A stretch of 64,000 nt of DNA, taken from NCBI GenBank assembly GCA_000729835.1, contig JFHB01000056.1:62001-126000 (forward strand). The letters are read 5' to 3'. Under the pieces are notes generated by a model. That model ran no database searches. It was not told where the DNA came from and was given only the letters and a program-made list of their open reading frames with translations. The translations under genes and the position numbers were made by a program. Below, piece by piece: positions 33,820 to 45,912 of this stretch. Source of the stretch: Atkinsonella hypoxylon. Its lineage: Eukaryota; Ascomycota; Sordariomycetes; Hypocreales; Clavicipitaceae. The first letter of the stretch is position 1; each line of letters begins with the position of its first letter.

Positions 33820-35146
33820 TCAAAATGTCCACCCATGGAAATTGTCCACAAATGTCGCAGCGGCTCGCAGAAAGTATTCATCGTCGTCTCCCCACGTATT
33901 TGCTAAGTCTCTCATCGATCGAATGGCTGAGAGCCCGTCAGCTTGTGTTAAATCTTGGCAATTTGAATGCGAATTTTTGCTCACCTTTTACGTAGTGTGC
34001 ATCGTTCGAATGTGGTGAGTTTAAAGCCTTGTTTTGCACGTATTTCCAATCACGCCCAACAAGCTCCTTATCAATGTTCTCCGGGTTTGGTCGAGGCCGT
34101 CCTTTAGTGATGAACACAGCAATGACCAAAAGCCACCACTGTCTCACGAGGCTTAAATGATATTGCGCTGGGAAGAACGGCAACAAGACTCGCAGTGCAT
34201 AACTCGTTGTCAACAAGTGAACAATGAAGAAATTGTAATCTCGAGCACTCGGATTCACAGCTGAGACAAACAAGGTTACAGCTGCTCGTTGTGAACCTCG
34301 AAAATTTGTAATAGGGTCGTGAATCTCCCATGCATTCCAGTACTTCATGATAATGTCTTCGTTCTCCTTGAAGATGGATTCCATGTCTCCGTAGTCAATT
34401 GTTTTGGGAAGTTGATTCATTTCTTCATCTTCTGACATCTGGATTAGCAGGTCGAGTACCGAGTTGGAACCAGTCGTAGATGGCTTGGTGTAAGACGGGT
34501 TACTGGTATAGCTGTACAAAAAGTTGTGCTGTACAGATGCTAAGGTAAGAGCCTCCATGGCAACCTCTTTACTATCTACTTCATAGGCGTAGCCCAGTTG
34601 AATGAGTGGATGCCCAACTACTATTCCATCAGCTACTGGACCAAAAAGTGTTGGAATTTGCATGCTTTACTTACGTCCGCAAATAAGTCCATGGACCAAC
34701 GGTTTTTCAGAACAAAACAGGTAGTGCTCAACGACCTTTTTCCAGTCATAGGCATACTCCATGGCTAGTTTGTCTTCGAAAAAGTCGATGTATGCCCGTT
34801 GGTATCTCCCATCCCCCAAAAAGTCGACCCAGTCATTATCCATGAGCTCCGCTGGCGAAGGCGTCCAAGCTTCCAACTCTTTGACCTGCTCCTCGTAAAT
34901 TTCATGGAGCTGATTTGATGTGGCGCCAAGTAGGTAAGCCGAGCTAAGTATATGAGCATTGTGGTTGTCAAAACGAAGCTGATGATATGTGACGGAATAA
35001 TTTACGTGGTTGGCCTTGAGCAAATGTTTGAGGGAACGAGCACGGCGATCGGGATTTGTTTCAATGTGATGTACCTCTACGGGGGGCAGATTGATGGCCT
35101 GAGCCTTGCGGTGCCCACCGAGCACAAATGAAAGTAGTCCTGACAT
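33820..35146 (-). CDS. questin oxidase-like protein (DUF4243 family)
   Basis: The family (Pfam Questin_oxidase-like, including A. terreus GedK and aflatoxin AflY-type proteins) performs Baeyer-Villiger-like oxidation of anthraquinones in known clusters; substrates of most members are unknown. Exons on the minus strand are 34675-35146, 33985-34620 and 33820-33926, giving 404 residues, slightly short. Family blocks are the N-terminal NHVNYSVTYHQLRFDNHNAH, the intron-spanning GLVGHPLIQLGYAYE, QHNFLYSY, and the last-exon AIRSMRDLANTWGDDDEYFL. For intron 1 two acceptors fit in frame: 34636 would give a 39-nt intron, while 34621 gives 54 nt and a more family-like GLVGHP block; I chose the latter. 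No polyketide synthase or other cluster gene lies within the window. Confidence 0.87.
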
Positions 35147-35681
35147 TCTCTAGTCGTTACTGCGCTCGATATTGCCAACGATCAACCAAGTGTCAAAGTC
35201 TTCGCTCACGACATAGAGGATGGGGGAGACACCGTCATGTTCCCAGGTTTCGCCACAATAGCAAGTACATGTACCTGTAGGTGGGGGCATGGCAGCAGTC
35301 TTAGGAGGTAGGTACCTACTGTTAAAACTATCCAGTATTAATTCAAGGTCTTAATTAATCTCGACCTTTAATTAAAGTTGGCAGCTTTATGACCAGAACT
35401 TTTGCTAGTTAGCAGGAATAAAACCTTCATGATTCGACACCTTCATCAAGACTTATGTCATCAATCGGACCTTGATTGTTTAAAGCCTCCTTTGTTACCC
35501 TTGGAAAGGGCCCATATCTTCCCCAGTTAGGCTTAGCTCCTGGTGCGCATCCAATTTTCTTGTTGCTGCCTCATCAGACTCACAATCTCAGAGTATTCTG
35601 GAAGGCAGCCCCTGCACCATATCCTACGGTTCACGCGACGGCGAGCTGGTCTCGTCTTCAAATACGCACAGAACCGTCGGA
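35147..35681. promoter_or_regulatory. divergent promoter region
   Basis: 535 bp lie between the start codons of the questin-oxidase-like gene (minus) and the UBE3D-like gene (plus). It is locally A+T-rich with repeated TTAATTAA-like sites at 35340-35380. No other gene was recognised. Confidence 0.55.
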
Positions 35682-37202
35682 ATGGCCCTCCCCAGCAAAA
35701 CGAAACGCAGCATTCTATATGCTGAGCTGCTGTCAAACATCAGGCAAGTTTCTGTTGCAGCTACCTTGCCATCACCATCCACACCAGATACAGTGGCAAA
35801 AATCACTGAAGATGGCAGACAACTTTGTCTTGAGCACGACGGTTGCACAGAAATTCTGGACCTTCCTGGCACAGTAGCTAAGTCATTACTGAGGCCTCCG
35901 CAAGGTTCATCTCGCTATCTGACATGGCGGCTGCCTCTATCAGCTAGCCAAGCAATGCTTCCTCCATTCTCTCCAGAGAACCAAGCGGTTCCTTGGTCAG
36001 CAGCGGACCTTGAGGAGGAATCCGTTGTTAGCTGTCGGACATGTAGCAGCGAAATCCTACCTCGAGGTACGATCAAAATCTGGAAAGACTTGCCAAGTGA
36101 AAACTGGGCCGAGATGATGGAGTTCTGGCATTGCCATAGACCGCATGACCATGACCAACAGGACAATATAAACCTTGCAGATAAGGGATACGGAGCCAAT
36201 AATGTCATTACTGCTCGACCTGGTGTAGGATTTGTTGACATTACTTCCTTCATGTTTGACGAACATGATTGTCAGAATCTATTGGTAAGTTTGCTTTTTC
36301 GAACCAATGTTCCACAATATTCGCTCCAACATCTCCTTTTGTGTCATAAAACGCGGGAATTAGAAGGTGCCAAATCGGCTTCAATAGTAGCCCTGTGATC
36401 TGGTTATCGATACCATTCCCGCAAAGTGACTGTCTTACCGAACCTTAGACGAGAAACCTTCTCTGCGAAGAATGGTTTCTTCTGGCTAGGTTGATGGTAA
36501 GCCTCTCCATTTCATCCCAGTATCCAGAGTTAGGATGGCTGGGAGATTTCAGGAGGTACACGTATCAACATTGATACCCATTCGAAAGTTCTTGTAAATC
36601 GTCGCATGTGCTTACTTGACCATCAGTTTTCTATTTCGGCAGTTGCAACAGCATCACATAGCAGCGCTGGAGCAGTCGCAGACTCAGATGCAGGAAAATA
36701 TCTGCACATATACTGCAGCAAATGTACCACTGAGGTTGGACTGTTTGCCATGAGAGATAGCTCCGTCACACTGTTCAAGTGGCAAGTCCTTTGCACTACG
36801 GCCATATCCACCAGTCGGGCTCCGAGCGGTCCGGAATGTTTAGCATCTTCCCTGATTGCGAATATTTCCAGGTCAGGTTGTGCGAAGTCACTCATCATTC
36901 CACATGTTTCCGAGAAAGGTAAAGGCTCTGAAAAGATGCTCTATTTATGGGTATTGAATCCCAATGTCGTGTATTCCTCCTCGTCCATTCAAGACAAGAG
37001 AACCGCAATGAAGATTCTCTTTCGGGAAGTGACTAGTGCAGAGGGAAACAAGCTTTTAGACTCCGCGGACGTCCAAGATCTATATCTTCCAAGTGTAACC
37101 ATAGAATCAGCAAAAGAAACGCTCGTGTTGAATGGTCAGCTTCTGCCAAATACAGAGAGGTCTTTCAAGGAATGGCAAGTAGGTCTTTTAAATAGATGGT
37201 AA
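35682..37202 (+). CDS. UBE3D-like E2-binding protein (HECT_2 family), middle exon unresolved
   Basis: This family binds E2 ubiquitin-conjugating enzymes and has HECT-type ligase activity in animals (UBE3D). Exon 1 (35682-36284) starts MALPSKTKRSILYAELLSNI and includes SCRTCSSEIL, KIWKDLPSENWAEMMEFWHC and GYGANNVITARPGVGFVD, all family-like. It ends at a good GTAAGT donor. The C-terminal exon, from about 36638 to 37202, has YCSKCTTEVGLFAMRD, LFKWQV and the closing RSFKEWQVGLLNRW. The two CxxC pairs match the family. Between 36285 and 36637 the phases of the donor and the best acceptor (TTTCGGCAG at 36637) do not agree, so either a small middle exon of 3n+1 nt is present or the gene is damaged. 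About 25-40 residues are uncertain. Confidence 0.8.
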
Positions 37203-37641
37203 ATAGAAGTATATGAAGTTGCTTAATCAAAACGGTCTGGTTCTGTTCTGAAATAAAATTCGAATACATCCATTTGATTGAAAGACACGAGAAACTGCGT
37301 TGCATCAAGCAGGTTAATGTACAGTGTATAGAAAACTGTGTAGTTGCTGAACTTCCAGATTGGTACAGTGTTTTCATGGATTCGCATACAGTGGCAGGCA
37401 ACCGTCAGGCTTAACTATCCAGCGTGGCTTTGCTTTTCAATACTACATACAACCCTCGTTTTTTCCACAATCTGCGACGAGAGACACAAGCTCCTGTACA
37501 GAAGCTCAAATTCATTTTGTATCCTTCTTGTCGTTTCGGATTTTATCCGTTGTTCCAGAGCTTCATTTGCAAATCTCCACCATTACCGGTATGTGATTCA
37601 AGTCAATCCTGAGCCCCATCTCAAATCCGATATCGTACAAC

Positions 37642-40600
37642 ATGCATTGTTGCAGACAGGATTACGTACCCGCTGGATGCCTCGGAATTTCCTTGATTGA
37701 ATCTGGCCTAGATCAATCGACTTGGGGATCTGCTATTCTTAAGACATGGAGGATACTTAGCCACAGTCAGCCATCAGACGGTAGCCGGGAAACCAACGTC
37801 GAAGATTTGTCACCCGATATTCAAGAGCTACTTTTCAACTCTGCAGCTTTTGGCCCAGTCAAAAAGCTCTTCCAATATCTCTGGCTGAATTTGGAGTTTC
37901 GGGTCTTACCAGATGATCTATCAGGCACTTTGCGAGTATACTTGCTGCCGGATGATGCTTATCGTGGCGTCATTGACAGGACCTGTCTCTCACTACAACG
38001 AGCCCGAAGCTGTCTGCTTCAGTCAATTGACTATTCAAAAGCTGCTTGGGATGGTGTCTCTGCCGCCTCTCCTGGCTTTCTATGTCCTTTTGCACGTCAG
38101 AGTAGTGCTGAAGTTGACAGTACAAGTCTTTTGCAGGTTTTCAACACTATTCCCTCGCCCAATCCCGACCAGAACCTGATACGTGATTTGCATTACCGAA
38201 ACGCACTTGCCGAAATCATGTTTGGTACTGTCCCAGGGCTGGTGACGGAACTTTATCCATACCAAAGGAGATCAGCAGCTCTTATGATGCAGAAAGAAGT
38301 AGAGCCTGGCACGGTACTTGACCCGAGATTAGTGGAACTCATGGCCCAGGACGGCTCACAATGGTATGCTGATCCAGTGGTCGGAACGGTGCTCAAGGCG
38401 CCACGTCGCTATAAAGATGTCGCTGGTGGAATCCTCGCAGAAGAGATGGGATCTGGGAAGACTCTCATTTGTCTCACATTGATTCTAGCTACAAGGACAC
38501 TTCCGACTCGACCCCCCGAAGTTTTCGAAAGCGTGGACAGGCCGATTAGACCCAGGGTCGGTTCCCTCTCTGACATGGCTGCCTCCTGCGCTACTCGAAA
38601 CGGCGTTCCATGGAAGGCCTACTTCGAATCCTGGAAGCAGCAGCTTGGTCACGAGTTTGCCGGATGTGAGCGAGTTCTACAGCGCAACCCCGGCTATTAT
38701 TTCCGGCCAGCGCCCAAAGTTCGTCATACAAGACGTAATCTCTTTAAGTCACCACCATCCACGAGAATATTTCTCAGCAAAGCCACCGTCATTATAGTGC
38801 CAAATAATCTGGTTTCTCAATGGAAACAGGAGATGGCAAAGCATACAGTTGGTCTCGATGTTCGCGTGCTCTTTGCAAGGGACGATTTACCTTCTCAGAA
38901 AGAGTTGCTAGCGCTTGATATTCTCTTATTCTCCCAATCTCGATTTGAAAGAATCGTAAGGCATGAGGGTGGCGTCAGATGTTCTCCGCTAGCAACTGTT
39001 CACTTCAAGAGATGCATCATTGACGAAGGACACATACTAGGAAACTCCAAGATTGGGCGGAGGAGCGACTTGCTTCGTTGTATTAGTGAAGTGAGTTTTT
39101 CGTCGAAATGGATCGTAACTGGAACGCCATCACATGGGCTGTTCGGAGTCGACAACCGAGAAGTACAAGGTTCGGCGGTAAGTCGAGGACTCCGCAACTC
39201 ATCTGAGCGAGAACCTCATGAGATGTCTGCGGAGATGGAGAAGAAAGACTTGGAGCGCTTGGGCTCGATAACAGCACTATTTTTGGAAGCAAGGCCTTGG
39301 GCAAACACAGCTAAAGAATATGATGACACCCCTGCTGATTGGGGCACATACTTACTGCTTCCACAGCACAACAAGAAAGGCCACGGCAACTGGAAATGTC
39401 TGAAGGCAACTCTCAAATCCCTCATTATCCGCCATCAACTATCTGAAGTTGGGGATCTACTACCATCTGTTAAGGAACGGATAATTATTCTTGATGGATC
39501 CTACCAAGACAAGCTGTCACTGAATCTCTTCTCGATGATGATTATATTTAATTCAGTTCAGTCAGAACGAACTGACGTGGACTACTTTTTCCATCCGAAA
39601 CAACGCAAAAACTTGTTGGAAGTTGTCCACAACCTCAAACAGTCAAGCTTCTTTGGAGGCTCTTTTTTCACTTCAGAAGAAATAGCCGAGTCGGTTGAAA
39701 CAGCAGAAACATTTTTGAGGGAAGGTAAAATTCCTATCAGTGATTACGATCGACAACTTTTAGTACAGGCCATCGACCTGGGGAGAGTTGCCATCAACGA
39801 CAGGCTACGTGGACTTAGCAACAGCTATCACGAAATGCCTATTCTTGTGAACGGCCCCTTAGGAAGAGCCAGCTCTGCATGGTCATTGGATGGTAAGGGT
39901 GGTGATACGATATGCACTTCGGCTAGCTTAGTTCTGTCTTTGCAAAGATTACTTGGCAACGCAGCTCATGATCCAGCATCTCTTAACTCTTTACTTAATG
40001 GCGGCCTCATCAAAGAAGGCCTACTAGAGAGAGACAAGATCGTGGCAGCCCAAAAGTCCAAGAAGGCTTCTATCAAGAACAGGAAGAATAATAAGAGAAG
40101 AGAGAAGCCCATGGCGCTAGCAGGAAATACGAAGCTCGGTGAAGACACCTGGAGTTCAAAATATGGTGTTCATGCCACGAACGTCAACCCGACAGAGGCG
40201 ATACCAATCGAGAGCTTGCCTATCAGTCTCCGCCAAACGAATCTTGTTTCTACTGTCTCTGCAAAGCTGTCGTACCTGATAGACAGTATTCTTCAATATC
40301 AACAAAACGAGAAGATAATCATATTTTATGAAAATGAAAACGTCGCGTGGTACCTTGCAAGCATGCTGGACATGGTACGCTAGCTCTTTTTCCAATTCTC
40401 CAGAATTTGTTTTAACAGTCGAATAGCTTCAAGTGCAACATCTCATTTATGCGAAGACTTTAACGAACGAACGGAAAGCGCAATACGTCAACACGTTCTA
40501 TCATAACCACGTCTTCAGGTGGGTTGAAATATAGACTATACATGCAGTCTTGCTCTAATATCCTTGCTAGGGTTCTCCTCATGGATCTTTCGCAAGCTGC

Positions 40601-41168
40601 GTTCGGACTAGACATGCGTGCGGCCTCACGAATCTACTTTATCAATCCGGTGCTCAACCCCCAAGTCGAAGCTCAAGCAATAGGTCGTGTACGTCGGATA
40701 AGCCAACAAAGACCCGTCTCCGTGGAGACATTGGTGCTGAAGAACAGCATTGATGAGGTGATACTGGAACGCAAAGAGCATATGACACAGACTGAGCATC
40801 GCCAGGTCAAATCATTACTTGACATCAGGCCGATTTACAACTGGATCAAAAACTCGAAGATAATTGACTTACCACTCACAGATTCGGAGGCCGTATCCCA
40901 CATGACGGATCTGCAGACACCGATTCCCGTCTTTGGAAAAGGATTTGGAAGAGAACGACATGCTGACGATGGGCTTTTCTCATCAGATTCACCTACCACA
41001 AGAAAGCCAGAAAGGATGTTGACCGTGCAAAGTCACCCACCGGTAGTTCCAGCAAAACGTGCCCGCATCTCTCTATCTACACCTAAAGGAGATCAGGAAG
41101 ATAGTGAAATCCCAGTTCGTCCAGCCAGAAGGCTTCGGTTTGCCGTAGATTCCAATCAAGGTGATTGA
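37642..41168 (+). CDS. SNF2-family helicase-like ATPase, divergent, 5' end uncertain
   Basis: A nuclear DNA-translocating ATPase expected to act on chromatin or repair intermediates; the specific subfamily is not identified. Three exons, 37642-40374, 40427-40518 and 40571-41168, give 1140 residues if translation starts at 37642. Walker A is GILAEEMGSGKTLICL near residue 265. Motif II is CIIDEGHI (DEGH rather than DEAH) near 460, and motif III is KWIVTGTPSHGLFG. The second lobe has EKIIIFYENENVAWYL, then VLLMDLSQAAFGLDMRAAS, and motif VI QAIGRVRRISQQRPV. A large insertion lies between the lobes. The N-terminus is unsettled: a good acceptor (TTGTTGCAG, 37655) just inside the assumed start suggests an upstream coding exon in 37340-37600, but no frame there is convincing. 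Confidence 0.85.
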
Positions 41169-42518
41169 TTTGGTGCGATACCCAGTGCCCACCTGTATGG
41201 TTTCATAAGCCCTTCAATCGAAAGAGTCGCCGTCATTTCCAGCAGAATTATGCAGCTTCAATTCTTCGAGGCATCGTTTCTGGTGGTTGTAGACTAGCGC
41301 GTGTATAAGCGACCGGCTAACCGAGAAAGCCTATTCTATAAGAAAGACAGGGTGGTATTAACAATGACCCCACGACTATGAAGGGTCATGGAGCTTGACA
41401 ATCTCTCTGCGCCAAGCCTTAACTTGATCTCAGTTCGACCTGTATACAGCCTCATTTGACTGAATGTAGTCTGTTCCACGACACAAAGTGTCAGTCTTTG
41501 GTAACGGACAATATTCAGTTGGATCTATGTCCCTAGCCGACAATATCGATGACGATCTGAAGACAAACTGAGTGTAACCGAAGTCAGATGGAGTTCACGA
41601 AGTAGGCTGGCAGAGGAATAAAGCGCAGGCACTGTGGTGTTAGTGAGACATAGGCCACTATTAGTTCACGGGTTACATTTTGGTTAAAGGTGGCGGGCGC
41701 AATGTGCAGCTTGCAGTCGTGGGGAATTTGGTCTGACGTGAGTGAAATATATCTATCTCACTCCCTTACCGGCGCCGATGCGGGCAACTGATCAGTCGCC
41801 CTCCAGATGCTGAAACTTGGTCACCGAGATTGGTCTGTGCAGGTCTTTGGTCAACGGCAGAATCCAACATAGCAGCATGGTCAAGGCTGAAAAGCTCGAT
41901 ACATTATCAAGTTTGGTGGCCACATAGAGACGCAAGCATGCCAGCCCAGATTGGCAAAATCGAGGGAGACCGAAACAGGCCGAGGGATTTACGCATACCT
42001 TCTGTGAGAAATAAAAGGGTTCCTAGGTCAACGATGAATATATGTCATTTTGCGGGCGACGGCCTCCCTCGATTGCCAACACCCTCGCTGCATCGAGGTG
42101 AAGACCAATCCCTTGGACTGATGCGGTCGGAGACCCCGACCCGAGTCTCTTGATTGAGCAAGAGCGCCGAAAGTATTGAGTATAAATAGCTAAGGCTGGG
42201 TGGAAGTGGTGCAGCGATGAAATGATTGTCAAAGGCTAGCGTGACGACCTTTTCAAACACCTGGAACAGGTCTAATGGTTGAAGCACAAGAGGTGAAATC
42301 TGGCCCGCCACCCCCTCGCCGATGAACGCCAGGGCAGCTGGGCTGTGGTTGTGCAAACTTGCATGGGTGAGGATTGTTGATGATGGATGGCCTTGCAATT
42401 CAACAGCCAATGTCCACCATCGACCGGCAGTAGCGTCTAGCAATCTGGATAGTCAGGTTCTGGTAGTTTTTCTCAGCAGCAGGATTAGGCCCGTAACAGC
42501 ACGATATGGTTCAGCACA

Positions 42519-42762
42519 CAACATGATACAACATGATACAAAGCGACGCCATGCGATGCCATGCGATGCCATGCGATAAAACAGCACAGTGGATGCAGCT
42601 TTGCGTTGGGAGTTCCCCTTGGCCCTGTCATAGGCACTCGGACAGATGGGAAGGGTGTTCTGCGGCAGCGTGAAGCCATTGCTGACACCGCTAGTACCAC
42701 AGAGATAGGAAAATATATGCGACAATGCGACAATGCGACAATGCGACATGCGACATGCGACA
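42519..42762 (+). repeat. cluster of three short tandem arrays related to ATGCGA / ATGATA
   Basis: ACAACATGAT occurs twice plus a partial copy (42519-42541). ATGCCATGCG-type units occur three times (42546-42576). ACAATGCGAC-type units occur about four times, drifting to ACATGCGAC (42719-42762). All share a CATG or ATGCGA core. Confidence 0.7.
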
Positions 42763-43081
42763 ACACGGAGTAATGGCATACATATATATATTATTTATTT
42801 AGCCGATCCTGGCTAGCTCGGCTGGCGTGCTCGACTCCGCCCCCTGAACCCACCCATCCACCCTTTGTCTCGCCGCCACAGCACAATGACGGCACCATCG
42901 TCATGCCTTAAGTCTCTCCCTCCGTCTCTCGGCGGGTTTGATCAACATCCTCTACTAATTATCCTGTGTTCAATCCAACATGAAGTCCCCTGAACGACAA
43001 ACCAGGCGGGGCGGGTGTCGATTGTTCGGCCGGCGCTACTCCATGCCTGGCTAAACATTGGAACCTGCATACGTCGAGTTC

Positions 43082-43149
43082 CCCCAAAGGGTTCCCCAAA
43101 AGGTTCCCCAAAAGGTTCCCCAAAAGGTTCCCCAAAAGGCTTCCCCAAC
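43082..43149 (+). repeat. 12-bp minisatellite, five copies
   Basis: Five near-exact copies of GGTTCCCCAAAA, followed by a variant GGCTTCCCC. Because 12 is a multiple of three, all frames remain open and give spurious repeat peptides (KGSP or EPFG repeats). I treat it as non-coding. Confidence 0.85.
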
Positions 43150-43636
43150 AATCGTGGAGAGGTCAAGCAAGCTACATCTCGTTACCCAGCAAGTGCCAGC
43201 TCATCGCTCATCAGCTGGGCTAGGGGTCATATGGTGCCAGGTGGTTTTTCTCACTCATTTGGCTCGCGCGCTTAGACGTACCTAGGTACTCAAGTGCCTC
43301 AAGTGCCCAATGTTCCCCCCCCCCCCATTGTCAGTGCAGCACCCGACTTTATTAGCTGGAACTTGTCTTTCTACTATTGAACGCCGTGACCGCCGCCCCC
43401 TTCACATAGGGTTTGGCTTTGAGTCTTATTTCGCATTCGCTTCATGTGCCAATCTTTCCTTCTTGCTTCTTGCACGCACAATTTCTGTTCTTCCGAAGAA
43501 AAGGCTCCCTCTTCTAGCCACCACTTGACCACAATCAATTGTCAGCCGCTATGCAACGCTTCCGAAAGTGAAGTTCTCACCTCACAGCCCCTGTTTCCAA
43601 TAAGATCTTGTCTCTTCTCTTCTCTACCCGGCCACA

Positions 43637-45912
43637 ATGAGTTGTTCAACCTTGGCAATGCAACCATCGCTCGCCACCGCTTTCGAAAGAAGGCCAGATC
43701 TATATTCCGTCCCTGGAGACGGCATCGATAAGAGGGACTCCCCCCGACCTGCTGCTCGACCGTTGACTACGAGCCGAGAGACTTCGATGTATCCCATGTA
43801 TCCAGGCCTTCGAACAACGCATTTGGATCGCGCTCGGTCTAGAGACTCTCTTCCGTCAACGTTGAATCGGCCCTGGCTACTGTCTGGCACTAAATCTGAG
43901 TTTTCCCCTGCGGACAGTCGTGCGCAAGGCTTCGGGAGTCTACGAGGTAGAAGAGTTTCATATGGACACAGCTTGAGCTACGACCAAGTTGATTTGACTG
44001 CCTGGACAACGAGCCGTATGTCCATTCAGAAGTCTCCCACGATGACGAAGCAGGGTGGTTGGCCGAGACTTGGTGATATATGTAACGCGTTACCGGGGGA
44101 GGTTTTGGAGGTCATTCTTGGAATGCTAAAGCAGGTTCACCTGGCAAGCGAAAGTGAAAGCTGTGCGACGTGCTGGATGCGGGATGCATCGAATGTGGCC
44201 GTTTGTTCACGCAAGTGGTACAAGGCTGCGCGATTAGCGCTGTAAGACAAATATCACCCTCCACCACACTGGAAACCCGATTTTCTCCTGTTGTAATAGT
44301 ATGCGGAAGACTGACTTAGAGTTGATACAGATATCAGGATATTCAATTGATAGGATCTGACTCGGCAACCCACAAGAAAAGACTCAAAAGGGCTCAGGGC
44401 TGCCGCATAACACTTCTGCGGCGAACTCTGCGAGCAAATCCCGAAATTGCATCAACAGTCCGCTCGCTCAAGCTTCCGGTGCCCGAAACTGCAGGCCTAC
44501 CAGGCGGCAAAGGCACAGCCATGCTGGAACAATACGAAAACCTTGTTGCCTCTCTGGTTATGGCGTGTCCAAATTTAGAACGCCTTTCAGGGCCAATTTT
44601 CGGCTATAACCACTCTTTCAAGAGAATTTTCCACGCCATGTCAACGAGGTCAAACCTCAGAAACATGGATTGGCTGATTGAGTCCTCGGGGTTGCTGCCA
44701 ACGCAACAACAACAGCAGCAAGCCGGGTCGAGTTCTCTCAAGGAGAGCGGTCTCTCGAACAACGACGAGCTGCAGACCCATCAGGAGATTGCGTTCTTGG
44801 AGCATCACAGAGGCTGGTCCAAGTTGACCAGCTTATCAGTCCAATGCCTTCCTGATGCGATCCTTGCCCCGGATACACTACTTGCGAGGACACTGACCGT
44901 CCTCACGTCTCTCCAGCATCTCCACTTACACAACCTGCCACCCAACGCATTCAATGACTCTAACCTGCTTTCTCTGCCTCCACTACAAAGTCTAACATTG
45001 TCCAATATTCAAGGCATATCGTCTGCTGGGTTTTCGGCATTCGCAACACGCGTCAATAGTCAGCCTCTCCGCAAGCTTGTTCTCCGGCACACGCCGCTTA
45101 CCTCGTTACCTGCCTTGGCACGTCTCTTTTGTAATCTGCGATTGCTTTCCAACTTTGCCCTCGTTCAATCTTTCCCGCCGCTGATGCCCGAGTCGGACTC
45201 GTTCATGCTGTGGATGATGCCCTACTTGGCATCTGCCAGCATCTGTAAGCTACACTGGGACATTACAAGCCACCCTGAAAGCGTCAACGCAGCCGACAAC
45301 ATCCTCGCGCGCAGCATTGTTGCCGGTGGATTTCCTGGTCTCAAGACTCTGCGGACGCCAAACGACCCAGAGGGCGTGTTTCAGCAGTTGTGTCGTCCTG
45401 TCATGAGGGTCGATCTGCCGAGTGACCGGTTCCGAAACCTCGTCGTGTCTGATCCCGGGAGCGCTCCCTCGTCGCCTATAAAACGCCTCATCAAGTCCCC
45501 TACGACAAGCTCCCTGCCGTCCATTTCATCCCCCAGCCCGCATACCAACCTCGTCATGTCCCGTCTCGCAGCCCAAGCACGCCTCGACCGCTCCCGCGAA
45601 TCGCACCTGTTCCAAGTCAGCGTGACGGATGAGCAGGGAGAGCTTGTCGAGGAATTTGGGTTAGCAGGGTACGTCGGCACCGTTGGGAGCGTCATAGACT
45701 ACTACCTCCTACCTGATGAAGGTTCGAGCGATAAGCAGGGTGGTCTCGTGGATGTGCCTGATCTGCGAGCTGATGCAGGCGAAAGCATGGATCTCGGGAA
45801 ACAAGGCTGCACAGGATCATGGAACCGGCGAGAAGGTGCCGTTGCGGACAAGAGGGAAAAGGAGCAGTGGTGGCACACCGAGCGCGGTCGATGGAAAAAA
45901 ATCGAGCTCTAA
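43637..45912 (+). CDS. F-box protein with leucine-rich-repeat-like region
   Basis: Substrate adaptor of an SCF ubiquitin ligase, by inference. Two exons, 43637-44241 and 44331-45912, with an 89-nt GT-AG intron, give 728 residues. The first 135 residues are Ser/Arg/Pro-rich. An F-box-like segment spans about 140-210 (LGDICNALPGEVLEVILGML, then NVAVCSRKWYKAARLALYQD across the intron). From about residue 240 to 500 there are irregular leucine-rich segments (LTSLQHLHLHNLPPNAF; LQSLTLSNIQGISSAGF; LRKLVLRHTPLTSLPAL). A Gln tract encoded by CAA/CAG lies near residue 326. The tail is Ser-rich and then basic, and carries a WWHTERGRW motif. The target is unknown. It is convergent with the gene at 46743. 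Confidence 0.85.

Larger units (their letters stand above)
41169..43636. other. 2.5-kb intergenic region with several minisatellites
   Basis: No gene is supportable. Frames at 42023-42443 and 42942-43285 either overlap one another on opposite strands or consist of translated repeat units. The promoter of the F-box gene should lie in the last few hundred bp, where a C12 run occurs near 43315-43326. Confidence 0.55.

Noticed and set aside
33820..41168. A secondary-metabolite gene cluster around the questin-oxidase-like gene
   Set aside because: No polyketide synthase, NRPS, transporter or tailoring enzyme is present nearby; neighbours are repair and ubiquitin genes.
42519..43149. CRISPR-like regular repeats
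   Set aside because: Units are 10-12 bp, tandem without spacers, and the genome is a fungus.
42942..43285. Three overlapping frames with repeated KGSP, EPFG or QKVP units
   Set aside because: They are the translation of a 12-bp minisatellite, open in all frames because the unit is a multiple of three.
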